This document shows, piece after piece, positions 1-8,095 of a DNA stretch of 36,075 nucleotides. Position 1 is the first letter of the stretch. The number at the start of each line of letters is the position of its first letter. The notes under the pieces were generated by a model, which did no database searches, was not told the origin of the DNA, and worked only from the letters and a program-made list of their open reading frames with translations. Made by a program: the position numbers and the translations under genes. Origin of the DNA: Spirochaetaceae bacterium UBA6243 (GTDB lineage Bacteria; Spirochaetota; Spirochaetia; Treponematales; Rectinemataceae); contig DJVZ01000027.1 in NCBI GenBank assembly GCA_002441395.1, forward strand, positions 1-36,075. Direction: 5' to 3'.

Positions 1-109
1 CTTGTCAAGAGCTTTTACGCTTTTTTCTCTGTTTTTTTTAACAATCTTGTGATATTTGACACATTATGCTTCATCTCACCAGAAAAATCGCAAAAACAAC
101 AGCCTAGAC
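1..109. other. AT-rich non-coding stretch after the CDF gene
   Basis: This stretch is rich in A and T and lies downstream of the minus-strand cation-efflux gene. It contains T-runs on the plus strand but no hairpin directly followed by a T-run in the direction of the gene, so I do not call a terminator. No coding frame is convincing. Confidence 0.5.
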
Positions 110-941
110 TTATTTCTCTGGTTCAATATGCACCGTTGTATCGGCATTCAATTCTTTCCGGAGCTCCTGTTCCAGCTTAGTAGAAAAATTATGGGCATCC
201 AGAATCTTTGTATTCTCATTTAGCCTTGCATGAAGAGTGATTTCCAAATGATCACCGTACCGGTGCATGTGGATATGATGAATATCCTTGAGCTCCGGGC
301 TTGCTTCGCCTGCGATCTTCTTTATCCGTTCTGAAAAATCAGGACTTGCGTTTTCTCCCATGAGTGCATTAAACGCAGTTTTTGCAATGTCGTACGCAGC
401 ATACACGATCAAAGCTGAAACACCTATTCCCAGTGCACCGTCAATCCACCACACATACTTGCCTGCAATCGCTCCGATGGTGCCAACCATCTGCAATGAG
501 CGATTGACTTTTAGTCTTCTTGCCGGCCCACAACGAAAAGCGTGCGAGCCCTTCCTTAATCACAGCCGAGACCGCAAATACAACAAGGCTCAATGTAGTA
601 AAATTCGCATTCTGACGAACAATAAGCTCATGCACCGAATTTTTGAAAAAACTCACTCCGACAACCGCCAAGAGTGTTGCGATCACCACTGAAGCAATAA
701 CTTCTGCGCGCCCATGGCCAAATGGATGCTCTTCATCTTTGGGTCGGCTCGATATCCAAAAACCGAGAATAACAACGAGCGAAGTAAGCGTATCGGAAAG
801 GGTATGCCAGGCATCTGCTGTCATCGCCACACTTGAGGCCGCAAGGCCAACCCAAATCTTTATCCCGAAAAGAAGCGTGTTAACGATTATAGAGACTATT
901 CCTTCGGTATAGCCGAGCTTTTTGGATGACTCCAGCATCAT
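110..941 (-). pseudogene. Cation diffusion facilitator (CDF) transporter, broken by an internal deletion/frameshift
   Basis: Two adjacent reading frames together make one CDF-family divalent-metal efflux protein of the inner membrane (Zn/Fe/Mn exporters driven by proton antiport). The N-terminal part (941 down to 441, 166 residues) carries the first metal-site helix with D43, H46 and D50 (ADAWHTLSD) and the second with D151, H154 and D158 (ADGWHHRSD). It then runs out of frame into a stop. The C-terminal part (496 down to 110) resumes in another frame with the GKYVWWIDG segment typical of the last membrane helix, then the cytoplasmic ferredoxin-like domain (HHIHMHRYGDHLEITLH) and a normal end. 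The frame change falls at about 468-482. About ten residues expected between HHRSD and the last helix are missing, so this looks like a deletion and not one miscalled base. The metal-site helix is truncated, so function is unlikely unless this is an assembly error. Confidence 0.8.
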
Positions 942-1290
942 GAACCTCCGTAGTCACAAATTGCTTGAAGCGCCCAATTCGCGCGAATGAGCGCATTCAC
1001 AGGTCCTGCAAGAGATTCATCCCTCGCTGCAGAAGAGCCCGGCTAGTTCATTCTTGCTAGAATAGCCTGATCCATATAAAAAAGTTGTATACGCCATTCG
1101 TGATCCTGCGTCAAGTAAGAAGAAAAAATATATAAAATATTCTATCGATCCTGTTGGCAGCAACACCATTTCCGAGCGCCATAATTGAAAGATAGTTGCC
1201 GGGTCAGTAAGCCAAAACTTAGGAGAGTCCCCGAAAAACTTTGAAAGACGGAGCACCTTTCTAACACTTTGATAATTGTTTCGGGGTACC
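942..1290. other. Non-coding or degraded stretch between the CDF gene and the ABC permease
   Basis: About 350 bases without a convincing gene. It is AT-rich in the middle and includes one open frame (1017-1256, minus) described separately as a possible remnant. No strong terminator follows the permease stop at 1291. The CDF start has a purine-rich ribosome binding site close upstream (the complement of cctccgta at about 945-952). Confidence 0.45.
1017..1256 (-). pseudogene. Possible remnant of a creatininase-family gene
   Basis: An open frame of 79 codons with a GTG start and no ribosome binding site. Residues around 15-40 read like the start of creatininase-family amidohydrolases: LTDPATIFQLW followed by MVLLPTGSIE, close to the family pattern of a helix then VLLPxGSxEQHG. 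The frame then loses the expected QHGPHLP metal-binding continuation and becomes an AT-rich, low-quality sequence. If it is a remnant, it may be a lost last gene of the sugar ABC operon. The match is by eye over about ten residues and could be chance. Confidence 0.22.
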
Positions 1291-2106
1291 TTATCCCTTT
1301 ACCGCGCCCATGGTAAGCCCCTTAACCACGTACTTCTGGAAGATCATGGTGAGTATGATAGCTGGTGCCATAATCGCGACGGCAGCAGCCATCACCGCAC
1401 CCCAATCGACTTCCGCATATGATACGAAGTTATATATCGCGATAGGAAGGGTTTTTGTTTTTTCCATGCTCAATACCTGAGAGAACATGAAATTATTCCA
1501 TGAGAAAATAAATGAAAGCGTGACTGAGGTGACAATCCCCGGACCAGCAATAGGCAATACCACAGACAAAAATGCGCGCTGCCGCGTCGCTCCATCGACC
1601 ATCGCGGATTCTTCCATTTCAATCGGTATCGTCTCGAAATAGCTGGACATGATCCATACTATAATAGGAAGAGTAATGAGCATATGTGACAGAATAAGTG
1701 CCACATAGCTGTCCATGAGTTTCAACCTGGAAAAAATGATATACCAGGGCATCAAGAATGAAATTCCGGGCATGAGCCTCGCGACAAGTATGAAGATCGA
1801 CAGGCGTTTCTGCTTGAAACGTGCAATCGAATATGCAGCCGGCAAGCCCATGATGAGCGAAAAGGCAACCGCAGAGATCCCAACAATGGAGGAATTGATA
1901 AAATACTTGAGAAAATTCTGTTCACGAAAAACGCGCTCATAATTCTGGAGCGTGGGAGTAAAAACGAGTCTTGGCGGCCATGCAACGATGTCCACCTGCG
2001 TCTTGAACGATGATGCAAGCATCCACAGGAGGGGGAATAGCACAGGTATGACAATGGCCAGCACTAAAACAAAAAATAGCCCTTTCTTTATCCATGAAAT
2101 TCTCAT
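1291..2106 (-). CDS. Carbohydrate ABC transporter permease (MalG-type, second inner-membrane subunit)
   Basis: This 271-residue integral membrane protein of the CUT1/MalG family forms the channel of a sugar importer together with the permease encoded just upstream. Six hydrophobic segments are visible, beginning with a membrane helix at residues 9-32. The cytoplasmic EAA loop, which docks the ATPase, reads EMEESAMVDGATRQRAF followed by LPIAGPG. The C-terminus (KYVVKGLTMGAVKG) is the normal ending for this family. The ATG at 2106 follows the stop of the first permease by 18 bases and has a purine-rich AGGTAGGG upstream. The operon order is binding protein, permease 1, permease 2. No ATP-binding subunit is encoded nearby, so a shared MsiK/UgpC-type ATPase elsewhere in the genome is expected. 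The substrate is not readable. Confidence 0.92.
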   Translation of the reverse strand: MRISWIKKGLFFVLVLAIVIPVLFPLLWMLASSFKTQVDIVAWPPRLVFTPTLQNYERVFREQNFLKYFINSSIVGISAVAFSLIMGLPAAYSIARFKQKRLSIFILVARLMPGISFLMPWYIIFSRLKLMDSYVALILSHMLITLPIIVWIMSSYFETIPIEMEESAMVDGATRQRAFLSVVLPIAGPGIVTSVTLSFIFSWNNFMFSQVLSMEKTKTLPIAIYNFVSYAEVDWGAVMAAAVAIMAPAIILTMIFQKYVVKGLTMGAVKG

Positions 2107-2124
2107 GCGCGACCCTACCTTTAA

Positions 2125-3015
2125 TCAGAGTTCCAGAGACTTGCGCATTCGCACAATCAAAAGGCTCATGATGAGCACTAAGAGGAATAGAAATACGAGT
2201 ATGACGGAAGCCTGCCCCATCCGGAAATATTCAAAACTGTATTTGAAGGCCATAATATTGAGTGTTTCCGAAGAATATCCAGGGCCGCCTCCCGTCATCG
2301 CATAAATAATGTCGAATGTCTTGAGCGCATCGATTGATCGCAATATAAGAGCCGTCAAAAGCGTGGGAGTGACCATCGGCAGCGTTATCCGCCAGAAGAT
2401 TTGCCATTCAGTCGCCCCATCCACGCGCGCGGATTCATAGGGCTCATTGGAAAGACTGGCGAGCCCGGAGAGCAGAATGAGCGCGATCATGGGGGTCCAC
2501 TGCCATATATCCACAAGAGCAAGCGAGGGAATTACGGTTGACGATGAACCCGTCCATGCCTGCTTTGGCAAGCCTAATCGTGTGAGCACAAAATTTGCAA
2601 GGCCTATGGTCGGATCATAAAATAGATTCCATGCAATGCCGATTGCCACAGGAGTGCTGACAAGCGGCAGCAGCATAATGAGCTTTGTAAGGCCTTTCCC
2701 TTTAAATTCCCTGTTGAGAATAAGGGCAATTATCATGCCCAGAATAGTTTCAACCGAAACGGCAAGGGCAGTGAAGGAAAAGGTTCTGCCGAGAGCCGCA
2801 AGAAAGCGCGGCTCCCGTAGAATCCGTTGGTACGAGCGCAGCATGACGATTGAAAGCGGCATCCCTGAAGTGAGGTTCCAGTTAGTAAAGCTCAAGAAGA
2901 AAGTATAGAGCACGGGGAAAAACATCATCACCACGACAAAGATCACTGCTGGCATCGGGAAAATGATGTGCAGATTCCTCTCTAAAAAGCTTCCTCGGAT
3001 CTTTTTTGGCTCCAT
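2125..3015 (-). CDS. Carbohydrate ABC transporter permease (MalF-type, first inner-membrane subunit)
   Basis: This 296-residue membrane protein of the binding-protein-dependent CUT1 family pairs with the MalG-type permease downstream. It has about six membrane helices, starting near residue 15. The EAA loop is EPYESARVDGATEWQIF with RITLPMVTP behind it, which is where the ATPase would bind. The conserved TGGGPGYSSETL stretch sits before the last helices, as in sugar permeases such as UgpA and LacF. The ATG at 3015 is preceded by an AGGAG ribosome binding site. It follows the binding-protein gene after 73 bases and is surely in the same operon. The family transports oligosaccharides, polyols or glycerol phosphate derivatives; which one cannot be decided here. 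Confidence 0.93.
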   Translation of the reverse strand: MEPKKIRGSFLERNLHIIFPMPAVIFVVVMMFFPVLYTFFLSFTNWNLTSGMPLSIVMLRSYQRILREPRFLAALGRTFSFTALAVSVETILGMIIALILNREFKGKGLTKLIMLLPLVSTPVAIGIAWNLFYDPTIGLANFVLTRLGLPKQAWTGSSSTVIPSLALVDIWQWTPMIALILLSGLASLSNEPYESARVDGATEWQIFWRITLPMVTPTLLTALILRSIDALKTFDIIYAMTGGGPGYSSETLNIMAFKYSFEYFRMGQASVILVFLFLLVLIMSLLIVRMRKSLEL

Positions 3016-3088
3016 ACCCTTTTTACTCCTGACAAGCCGCTTTATTCGGCAAAAGAAATAGCTGTTCCTGGATCAACACCTGAAGGCA

Positions 3089-4339
3089 TTAGTAGACGCC
3101 ATATTCGCCAGTATCCTCAAGCAAGCCATTCACCGCATCGACTTTATCTTTTGCAAGGGCCTCAAGCTTGGTCGATGTTCCGGCGGTGTTGATGGACTCA
3201 ATGATGACTTCACCGATCAAATCCCGTGCTTCACCTACCGCGCTCATATAAGGTCTATCATAGGGAATGCCATATTTTGCTGCGTATTCCTGGGTTGCGA
3301 TGAGTCCGGTATTGATTTTTGAACGAACTTCAGCATCTTTCCACGCAGAGTTACGGGCCATGGTGATATTGGCGAGCATCCCGCGTTTTGCAAGTCCCTG
3401 GCTGGTTGCCCATTTGATAAAGTCCATGGCGAGGGCCTTGTTCTTGGACTGCTTTGCAATGGCCATGCCCCACGAAACGACAATAAATGGCGTATTGCCT
3501 TTCGGTCCGGCGGGAAAATTCGCAATCCCTACATTCTCGGCAGGAACCTGGCTCTTGGTAGGATCTACAATCTGACCGTAGAACACCGAGGCGTCGGTCC
3601 ACATCGCCACCTTGCCTGCCTGGAAAAGCGGCATGATGTTCTCCCACGACATATTGGTGACACCCGAGGGACCATAGTTCGCGAGCATTTTTCCATAGAA
3701 GCGAATTGCATCAATCGCTTCTTTGCTGTCAAAAGCCGCCTTCCCCTTATCGAGATATGTCCCTCCATAGTTATAGACATAGCTTGAAAGCTGGGTGACC
3801 GCTGCGGCACCTTTTCCCCGTGAAGCAAATCCGGCCATATCAGAAGAATTCAGCCTTTTGGCAGCCATCTCGAGTTCGGTGAAATTGGTAGGAACGGAAA
3901 GTCCCGCCTTTTTGAATAGGTCAATACGATAATAAAGGACTTCCCACTCTGTGACGAGCGGCACAATATATGCCTTGTTGCCAAAAGTAGCGACATCAAG
4001 CGCATTTTTCGGGTAATCAGAGAAGTCGTACCCTGTCAGAGGTTCGTACCAGCCATTCTTGTAGAACATCTTTCCTTCCTGGAGAGGTCTGGTCATAAAC
4101 ACATCGACAGTCGAAGATCGTGTCGCAAACTCTGTGGTGAGCTTTGTAGTGAGCTGGCTTTCCTGAAGGCTCTCGACATTGACTTTGACGCCAGTCGCTT
4201 TTTCGTACTCGGGGATCGCCGCCTTGAGCAAGTCACCATAGGGGTGGTTTGCGAGCAAAACACGAATTTCCTTCTGCTGTGCGCTCACAGAGAACAGCGC
4301 AAGCACTACCAGGATGACAAGCATGAATTTGCTTTTCAT
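3089..4339 (-). CDS. Sugar ABC transporter substrate-binding protein
   Basis: A 416-residue periplasmic solute-binding protein of the CUT1 family (SBP_bac_1 type). The N-terminus is a classical signal peptide: MKSK, a hydrophobic core, then cleavage probably after SVSA. No lipobox cysteine is seen, so it is likely soluble in the periplasm. The mature part starts with EIRVLLANHPYGDLLKAAIP, a typical first strand and helix, and later has LFQAGKVAMWTDAS and the FPAGPKG hinge region common to these proteins. I chose the ATG at 4339 because a strong TAAGGAGG lies at 4346-4353. An ATG 105 bases further upstream gives an unlikely hydrophilic leader. It is the first gene of the ABC operon and is divergent from the RpiR regulator, which probably controls it. 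Confidence 0.93.
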   Translation of the reverse strand: MKSKFMLVILVVLALFSVSAQQKEIRVLLANHPYGDLLKAAIPEYEKATGVKVNVESLQESQLTTKLTTEFATRSSTVDVFMTRPLQEGKMFYKNGWYEPLTGYDFSDYPKNALDVATFGNKAYIVPLVTEWEVLYYRIDLFKKAGLSVPTNFTELEMAAKRLNSSDMAGFASRGKGAAAVTQLSSYVYNYGGTYLDKGKAAFDSKEAIDAIRFYGKMLANYGPSGVTNMSWENIMPLFQAGKVAMWTDASVFYGQIVDPTKSQVPAENVGIANFPAGPKGNTPFIVVSWGMAIAKQSKNKALAMDFIKWATSQGLAKRGMLANITMARNSAWKDAEVRSKINTGLIATQEYAAKYGIPYDRPYMSAVGEARDLIGEVIIESINTAGTSTKLEALAKDKVDAVNGLLEDTGEYGVY

Positions 4340-4435
4340 CTTAGCCTCCTTAAGTGAAATAGATGATGATTTGTATACGGGCCGCCTTAAAATTAGAAAT
4401 CGATACATCAAGGCGAACTCTGTACTGTTCTTACT

Positions 4436-4454
4436 ATGAACCATGGAAGTTCAT
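4436..4454. promoter_or_regulatory. Inverted repeat in the ABC/RpiR divergent region, candidate operator
   Basis: Arms ATGAAC and GTTCAT are separated by seven bases, centred at 4445, between the divergent binding-protein gene and the RpiR gene. Its position about 100 bases upstream of the binding-protein start fits an operator for the adjacent regulator. Arms of only six bases can arise by chance, and no second copy was found near the other genes. Confidence 0.3.
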
Positions 4455-4532
4455 TTCGTCAATATATGAAAACATTTTTCTTGCAAATGAATGAAAATTT
4501 CCACCAGGCTCTGTACGAATTCAGCAATTTAT

Positions 4533-4538
4533 TATAAA
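4533..4538 (+). promoter_or_regulatory. Candidate -10 element for the RpiR-gnd operon
   Basis: TATAAA lies 25 bases upstream of the preferred ATG of the regulator (4563). No good -35 hexamer sits 16-18 bases before it, which suits an activator-dependent or weak promoter. If used, transcription would begin near 4545, which excludes the two further upstream ATG codons as starts. Confidence 0.3.
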
Positions 4539-4562
4539 ATGGCGGATATCATTGGTACCGGA

Positions 4563-5414
4563 ATGGAAAAACCATCTTCTTCCAGCTGTCTCTATCTCAT
4601 TCATTCTCTCATGGATACATTGAGCGAACGGGAAAAACGCGTGGCGGAGCACATCCTCGAGGATCCCGCGAGCGCGGTACATCCCAGCATCGAAGAATTA
4701 TCAGAATCCGCAGGTGTCTCTGTCTCTACGCTCGTGCGCTTTGTAAAAAAGCTCGGTTTCAAAGGATATCAGCAATTCAGGATCGCGTTGGCTTCGGAGG
4801 CTTTGGCACCGGAGGCTAAAATCTACGAAACATTCGTCGACCCTGGTGAGGATCCAGTAGGTATCGCTTTCAATTCTGCCCGAAAAGCTCTCGAGATCAC
4901 GGCATCCATGATTGACAGGAGTGCGCTGACAGAGCTTGCAGCGCGCATCATACGGTCCAATTGCATCTACCTTTTCGGCGTCGGAGGCTCTGCGATCGTC
5001 GCCCAGGACGCGATGCATAAGCTTATCCGAACAGGCATTCGATGCATCGGCACAGAGGATTGCCATATGCAGCTGATGATCGCTTCCCAGATGAGCGAAG
5101 GAAGTACGGCGATCGTAATATCGCATACCGGCGTCAATAAGGACACGCTCAGAATCGCCGAAACAGCAAAGAATGCGGGGGCTTTCCTCTGCGTCATTAC
5201 GACATATCCGCGGTCAGCGCTCGCCAGAATGGCAAACATGCGATTTATCTCCGCATCTTCCGGGTCTCCTTCTGTTTCAGAGGCCTTTTCCGCCAGAATT
5301 GCACAGCTCGCGCTGATAGATTCACTCTACATTGCCATAATGGAACAGCTCGGAGAACAAGGAATCGATAATGTTGAGAAAATGCGTGCGGCCATTGCAA
5401 AGCGCCGCATGTAA
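4563..5414 (+). CDS. RpiR/HexR-family transcriptional regulator
   Basis: A 283-residue regulator of sugar catabolism. The N-terminal HTH_6 domain (about residues 10-80) contains LSEREKRVAEHILEDP and the helix-turn-helix IEELSESAGVSVSTLVRFVKKLGF, and is followed by the family's GYQQFR. The C-terminal SIS domain (about 125-255) senses a phosphosugar; it shows LFGVGGSAIVAQDAMHKL and a second strand IVISHTGVNKDTL, the usual SIS binding-loop positions. It starts the plus-strand cluster, 22 bases before gnd, and is divergent from the ABC transporter, so it is the obvious local regulator of both. The start is uncertain: the ATG at 4563 fits the family length, but no clear ribosome binding site is seen there or at the alternative ATGs (4491, 4539). 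Confidence 0.88.
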   Translation: MEKPSSSSCLYLIHSLMDTLSEREKRVAEHILEDPASAVHPSIEELSESAGVSVSTLVRFVKKLGFKGYQQFRIALASEALAPEAKIYETFVDPGEDPVGIAFNSARKALEITASMIDRSALTELAARIIRSNCIYLFGVGGSAIVAQDAMHKLIRTGIRCIGTEDCHMQLMIASQMSEGSTAIVISHTGVNKDTLRIAETAKNAGAFLCVITTYPRSALARMANMRFISASSGSPSVSEAFSARIAQLALIDSLYIAIMEQLGEQGIDNVEKMRAAIAKRRM

Positions 5415-5436
5415 TACAGAAAAACAAGAGGGTGCT

Positions 5437-6888
5437 ATGAGAGCCGACATTGGGTTGATTGGCCTTGCGGTCATGGGTGAAAATCTCGTGCTCAATATGG
5501 AAAACCATGGTTTTACAGTGGCGGTGTACAATCGCACAATTGAAAAAGTTGATGCATTTGTGACAGGGCGCGGATATGGCAAACATATTCTCGGAGCACA
5601 TTCTCCCAAGGAATTTGTCGCGATGCTCAAAAAACCCAGGATTGTCATGCTGATGGTCCGGGCAGGGTCGGCGGTCGACGACACAATCGCACAGCTTGAG
5701 CCCCTGCTTGAACCTGGCGACATCATCATTGATGGGGGCAACTCGAATTATCTGGATACCATGCGGAGGCTTTCCGAACTCGAGACCAAAGGCTTTCTGT
5801 ACGTCGGCACAGGCGTCTCCGGTGGAGAAGAAGGCGCACTCAACGGTCCATCCATCATGCCGGGCGGATCGGAAGCAGCTTGGCAACATATCAGGCCAAT
5901 CTTTCAGGCTATTGCAGCAAAAGTCGATGACGGAAGCCCCTGCTGTGACTGGGTCGGGCCCGGCGGCGCAGGCCATTTCGTGAAAATGGTACACAACGGC
6001 ATCGAATATGGCGATATGCAGCTTATCTCCGAGGTGTACCATTTGATGCGGAATCAGCTCAATATGATGCCCGACGAGATGGCAGAGGTCTTCGACACTT
6101 GGAATAAAGGAGAGCTCGACAGCTATCTCATCTCCATAACAAGCGACATATTGCGGTATAAAGACGAGGATGGCTCTCCGCTCATCGACAAGATTCTGGA
6201 TGCTGCCGGTCAAAAAGGCACGGGAAAATGGACCGGCATCACCGCGCTCGATTTCAGCGTGCCCGTGACGCTGATTGTCGAAGCCGTGTTTGCCCGTTGC
6301 CTCTCGGCGATGAAGGACGAGCGCGTCGGGGCCGCGAAACTTCTGGGGAAGCCCTCCGGCGCCTCCTTCGACGGAGAGAGGGCTGCGTTCATCGACGATC
6401 TCGGAAGGGCCCTCTACGCCGCGAAAATAATTTCCTACGCGCAGGGCTTCATGCTTCTGCGGGAGGCCGCCTCGGAATATGGATGGAAGCTGAGCTACGG
6501 CTCGATTGCGATGATGTGGAGGGGCGGCTGTATTATCCGCTCGAGGTTCCTCGGGAGGATCAAGGAGGCTTTCGATGCCGACTCTTCCCTCTCTAATCTG
6601 GTCTTCGCGCCTTTCTTCGCGAAGCAGGTCCTCGAGAACGAAAAAGCGCTGAGGAACGTCGTGGGCGAGGCCGTCGCCGCGGGAATTCCGGTCCCTGCGC
6701 TCTCTTCGGCTTTGGAATGGCTCGACGGGCTAAGAACGGAGAATCTTCCGGCGAATCTGTTGCAGGCACAGCGCGACTACTTTGGCGCCCACACCTACGA
6801 AAGGGTCGACAGACCTCGAGGTCAGTTCTTTCACACGAACTGGACCGGCCACGGCGGTTCGACATCCGCAAGCGCCTATGTCGTGTGA
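5437..6888 (+). CDS. gnd: 6-phosphogluconate dehydrogenase, decarboxylating
   Basis: A 483-residue full-length enzyme that oxidises 6-phosphogluconate to ribulose 5-phosphate and CO2 with NADP (or NAD), in the oxidative pentose phosphate or gluconate route. The N-terminal Rossmann fold has GLAVMGENLVLN (residues 9-20) and YNRTIEK. The substrate site is seen in GVSGGEEGA (127-134) and in FVKMVHNGIEYGD (181-193), giving catalytic K183 and E190. The C-terminal all-helical domain has KGTGKWT, RGGCIIRS and the tail AQRDYFGAHTYERVD of the long dimeric form. The start ATG at 5437 follows an AGAGGG site. The gene sits 22 bases after the RpiR regulator, in a sugar-catabolic cluster, which suggests a dedicated catabolic role. 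Confidence 0.96.
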   Translation: MRADIGLIGLAVMGENLVLNMENHGFTVAVYNRTIEKVDAFVTGRGYGKHILGAHSPKEFVAMLKKPRIVMLMVRAGSAVDDTIAQLEPLLEPGDIIIDGGNSNYLDTMRRLSELETKGFLYVGTGVSGGEEGALNGPSIMPGGSEAAWQHIRPIFQAIAAKVDDGSPCCDWVGPGGAGHFVKMVHNGIEYGDMQLISEVYHLMRNQLNMMPDEMAEVFDTWNKGELDSYLISITSDILRYKDEDGSPLIDKILDAAGQKGTGKWTGITALDFSVPVTLIVEAVFARCLSAMKDERVGAAKLLGKPSGASFDGERAAFIDDLGRALYAAKIISYAQGFMLLREAASEYGWKLSYGSIAMMWRGGCIIRSRFLGRIKEAFDADSSLSNLVFAPFFAKQVLENEKALRNVVGEAVAAGIPVPALSSALEWLDGLRTENLPANLLQAQRDYFGAHTYERVDRPRGQFFHTNWTGHGGSTSASAYVV

Positions 6889-6968
6889 TGCGTGGAGCGC
6901 TTCAAGGCCGTGCGCCTGAGCCATATCTAAACTATCTTGATTATTCTTGTGTGACGGAGGTTGGACAG

Positions 6969-8054
6969 ATGGGTGCTTTAGATATCATTCCCGCAGAGAA
7001 GGCGAACCTGGACTTTTTGTCGCTCGGCGGCCTCGTCATGAGGATGGACCCTGGAATCGTGCCCTTCGCTTTTGCCGATCATTATGATGTCCATGTTTCA
7101 GGCGGAGAGTACAATGTCGCGGCGAACCTGGCACGCTGCTTCGGCAAGAGAACGGCAATCGCAAGCGCCATGGTGGACTACCCCCTCGGCGAGAGGGTCG
7201 AGGCCGCCGCGCGGGAGATGAAGGTACAAGGTTTCTACAAGCATTTTAAGTATGATGGCGTGCGCGGGCCGAACATCGCGCTCGTCTGGTCGGACAGAGG
7301 GCAGGGAGTACGCCCACCTGTCGTGTTCTACAACCGCGCGAACGAGGCCGCGGCTCTCTTGAAACAGGGCGATTTTGATTTTGAGACTATATTTGGCAGA
7401 GGAGTGAGGTGGTTCCACTCCGGCGGCATTTTTTCGGCATTGTCCGACACGACTCCAAAGCTCATCATCGAGGCCATGAAGACAGCCCACGCGCACGGCG
7501 CAATCGTCTCCTTCGATCTCAACTACCGCGCGAAGCTCTGGGCCGCGGCCAACACCGGCAAAAAGCCGTCCGAGGTGCTCGGTGAAATCGCCAGGCACGT
7601 CGATGTTCTTTTAGGGAATGAAGAAGATCTTCAGATGGGCCTCGGTCTGCCAGGTCCCGACATCCACAGCGCTTCAAAGCTTGACCCCGCATCATTCCTC
7701 AAGACCATCGAGCAAGTTCATGCGCAGTGGCCGAATATCGAGGTAGTCGCGACCACCCTGCGGGAAGTGAAGTCCACGAACCATCATCTTTGGAGCGCGG
7801 TGCTATGGATCAAGGGACAGCACTGGCTTGCCCCGACCATGGAACTCGATGTCTACGACCGCGTGGGCGGCGGCGACGGTTTTGCGGCAGGACTCATCTA
7901 CGGCCTCCTGGAGGGGTTTTCTCCCGAAGAAGCCCTCCGCATGGGCTGGGCCCATGGCGCACTCCTCACCACCTATCCGGGAGACACGACGATGGCGAGT
8001 CTCGAGCAGGTCAAGACGCTCGCTCAGGGCGGCTCGGCGCGCATCCAGCGCTGA
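6969..8054 (+). CDS. PfkB-family sugar kinase, 2-keto-3-deoxygluconate kinase-like
   Basis: A 361-residue ribokinase/PfkB-family kinase, cytoplasmic. Residues 45-57 (GGEYNVAANLARC) match the N-terminal substrate motif. SFDLNYRAKLW in the middle is typical of KDG kinases, and VGGGDGFAAGL (299-309) is the PfkB signature 2 with catalytic base D303 and the anion hole. The family signature normally reads GAGD; here it is GGGD, a mild change seen in KDG-kinase-like members. I chose ATG 6969 because GGAGG lies at 6956-6960; the open frame further upstream overlaps gnd and is not credible. It follows gnd by 80 bases and precedes a zinc dehydrogenase. KDG phosphorylation is the best guess; fructose- or other ketose-kinase activity is possible. 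No KDPG aldolase gene is nearby. Confidence 0.88.
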   Translation: MGALDIIPAEKANLDFLSLGGLVMRMDPGIVPFAFADHYDVHVSGGEYNVAANLARCFGKRTAIASAMVDYPLGERVEAAAREMKVQGFYKHFKYDGVRGPNIALVWSDRGQGVRPPVVFYNRANEAAALLKQGDFDFETIFGRGVRWFHSGGIFSALSDTTPKLIIEAMKTAHAHGAIVSFDLNYRAKLWAAANTGKKPSEVLGEIARHVDVLLGNEEDLQMGLGLPGPDIHSASKLDPASFLKTIEQVHAQWPNIEVVATTLREVKSTNHHLWSAVLWIKGQHWLAPTMELDVYDRVGGGDGFAAGLIYGLLEGFSPEEALRMGWAHGALLTTYPGDTTMASLEQVKTLAQGGSARIQR

Positions 8055-8095
8055 GGCGGCCTCCCGCCACAGCAGGGTTCAAAAAAGGAGTCAAC

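Noticed and set aside
4340..4444. Upstream ATG at 4444 as start of the solute-binding protein
   Set aside because: It would put 35 hydrophilic residues before a normal signal peptide; the ATG at 4339 has a strong ribosome binding site.
5245..6213. Minus-strand open frame opposite gnd
   Set aside because: Overlaps conserved coding sequence of rpiR and gnd; translation is Cys- and His-rich and lacks family features.
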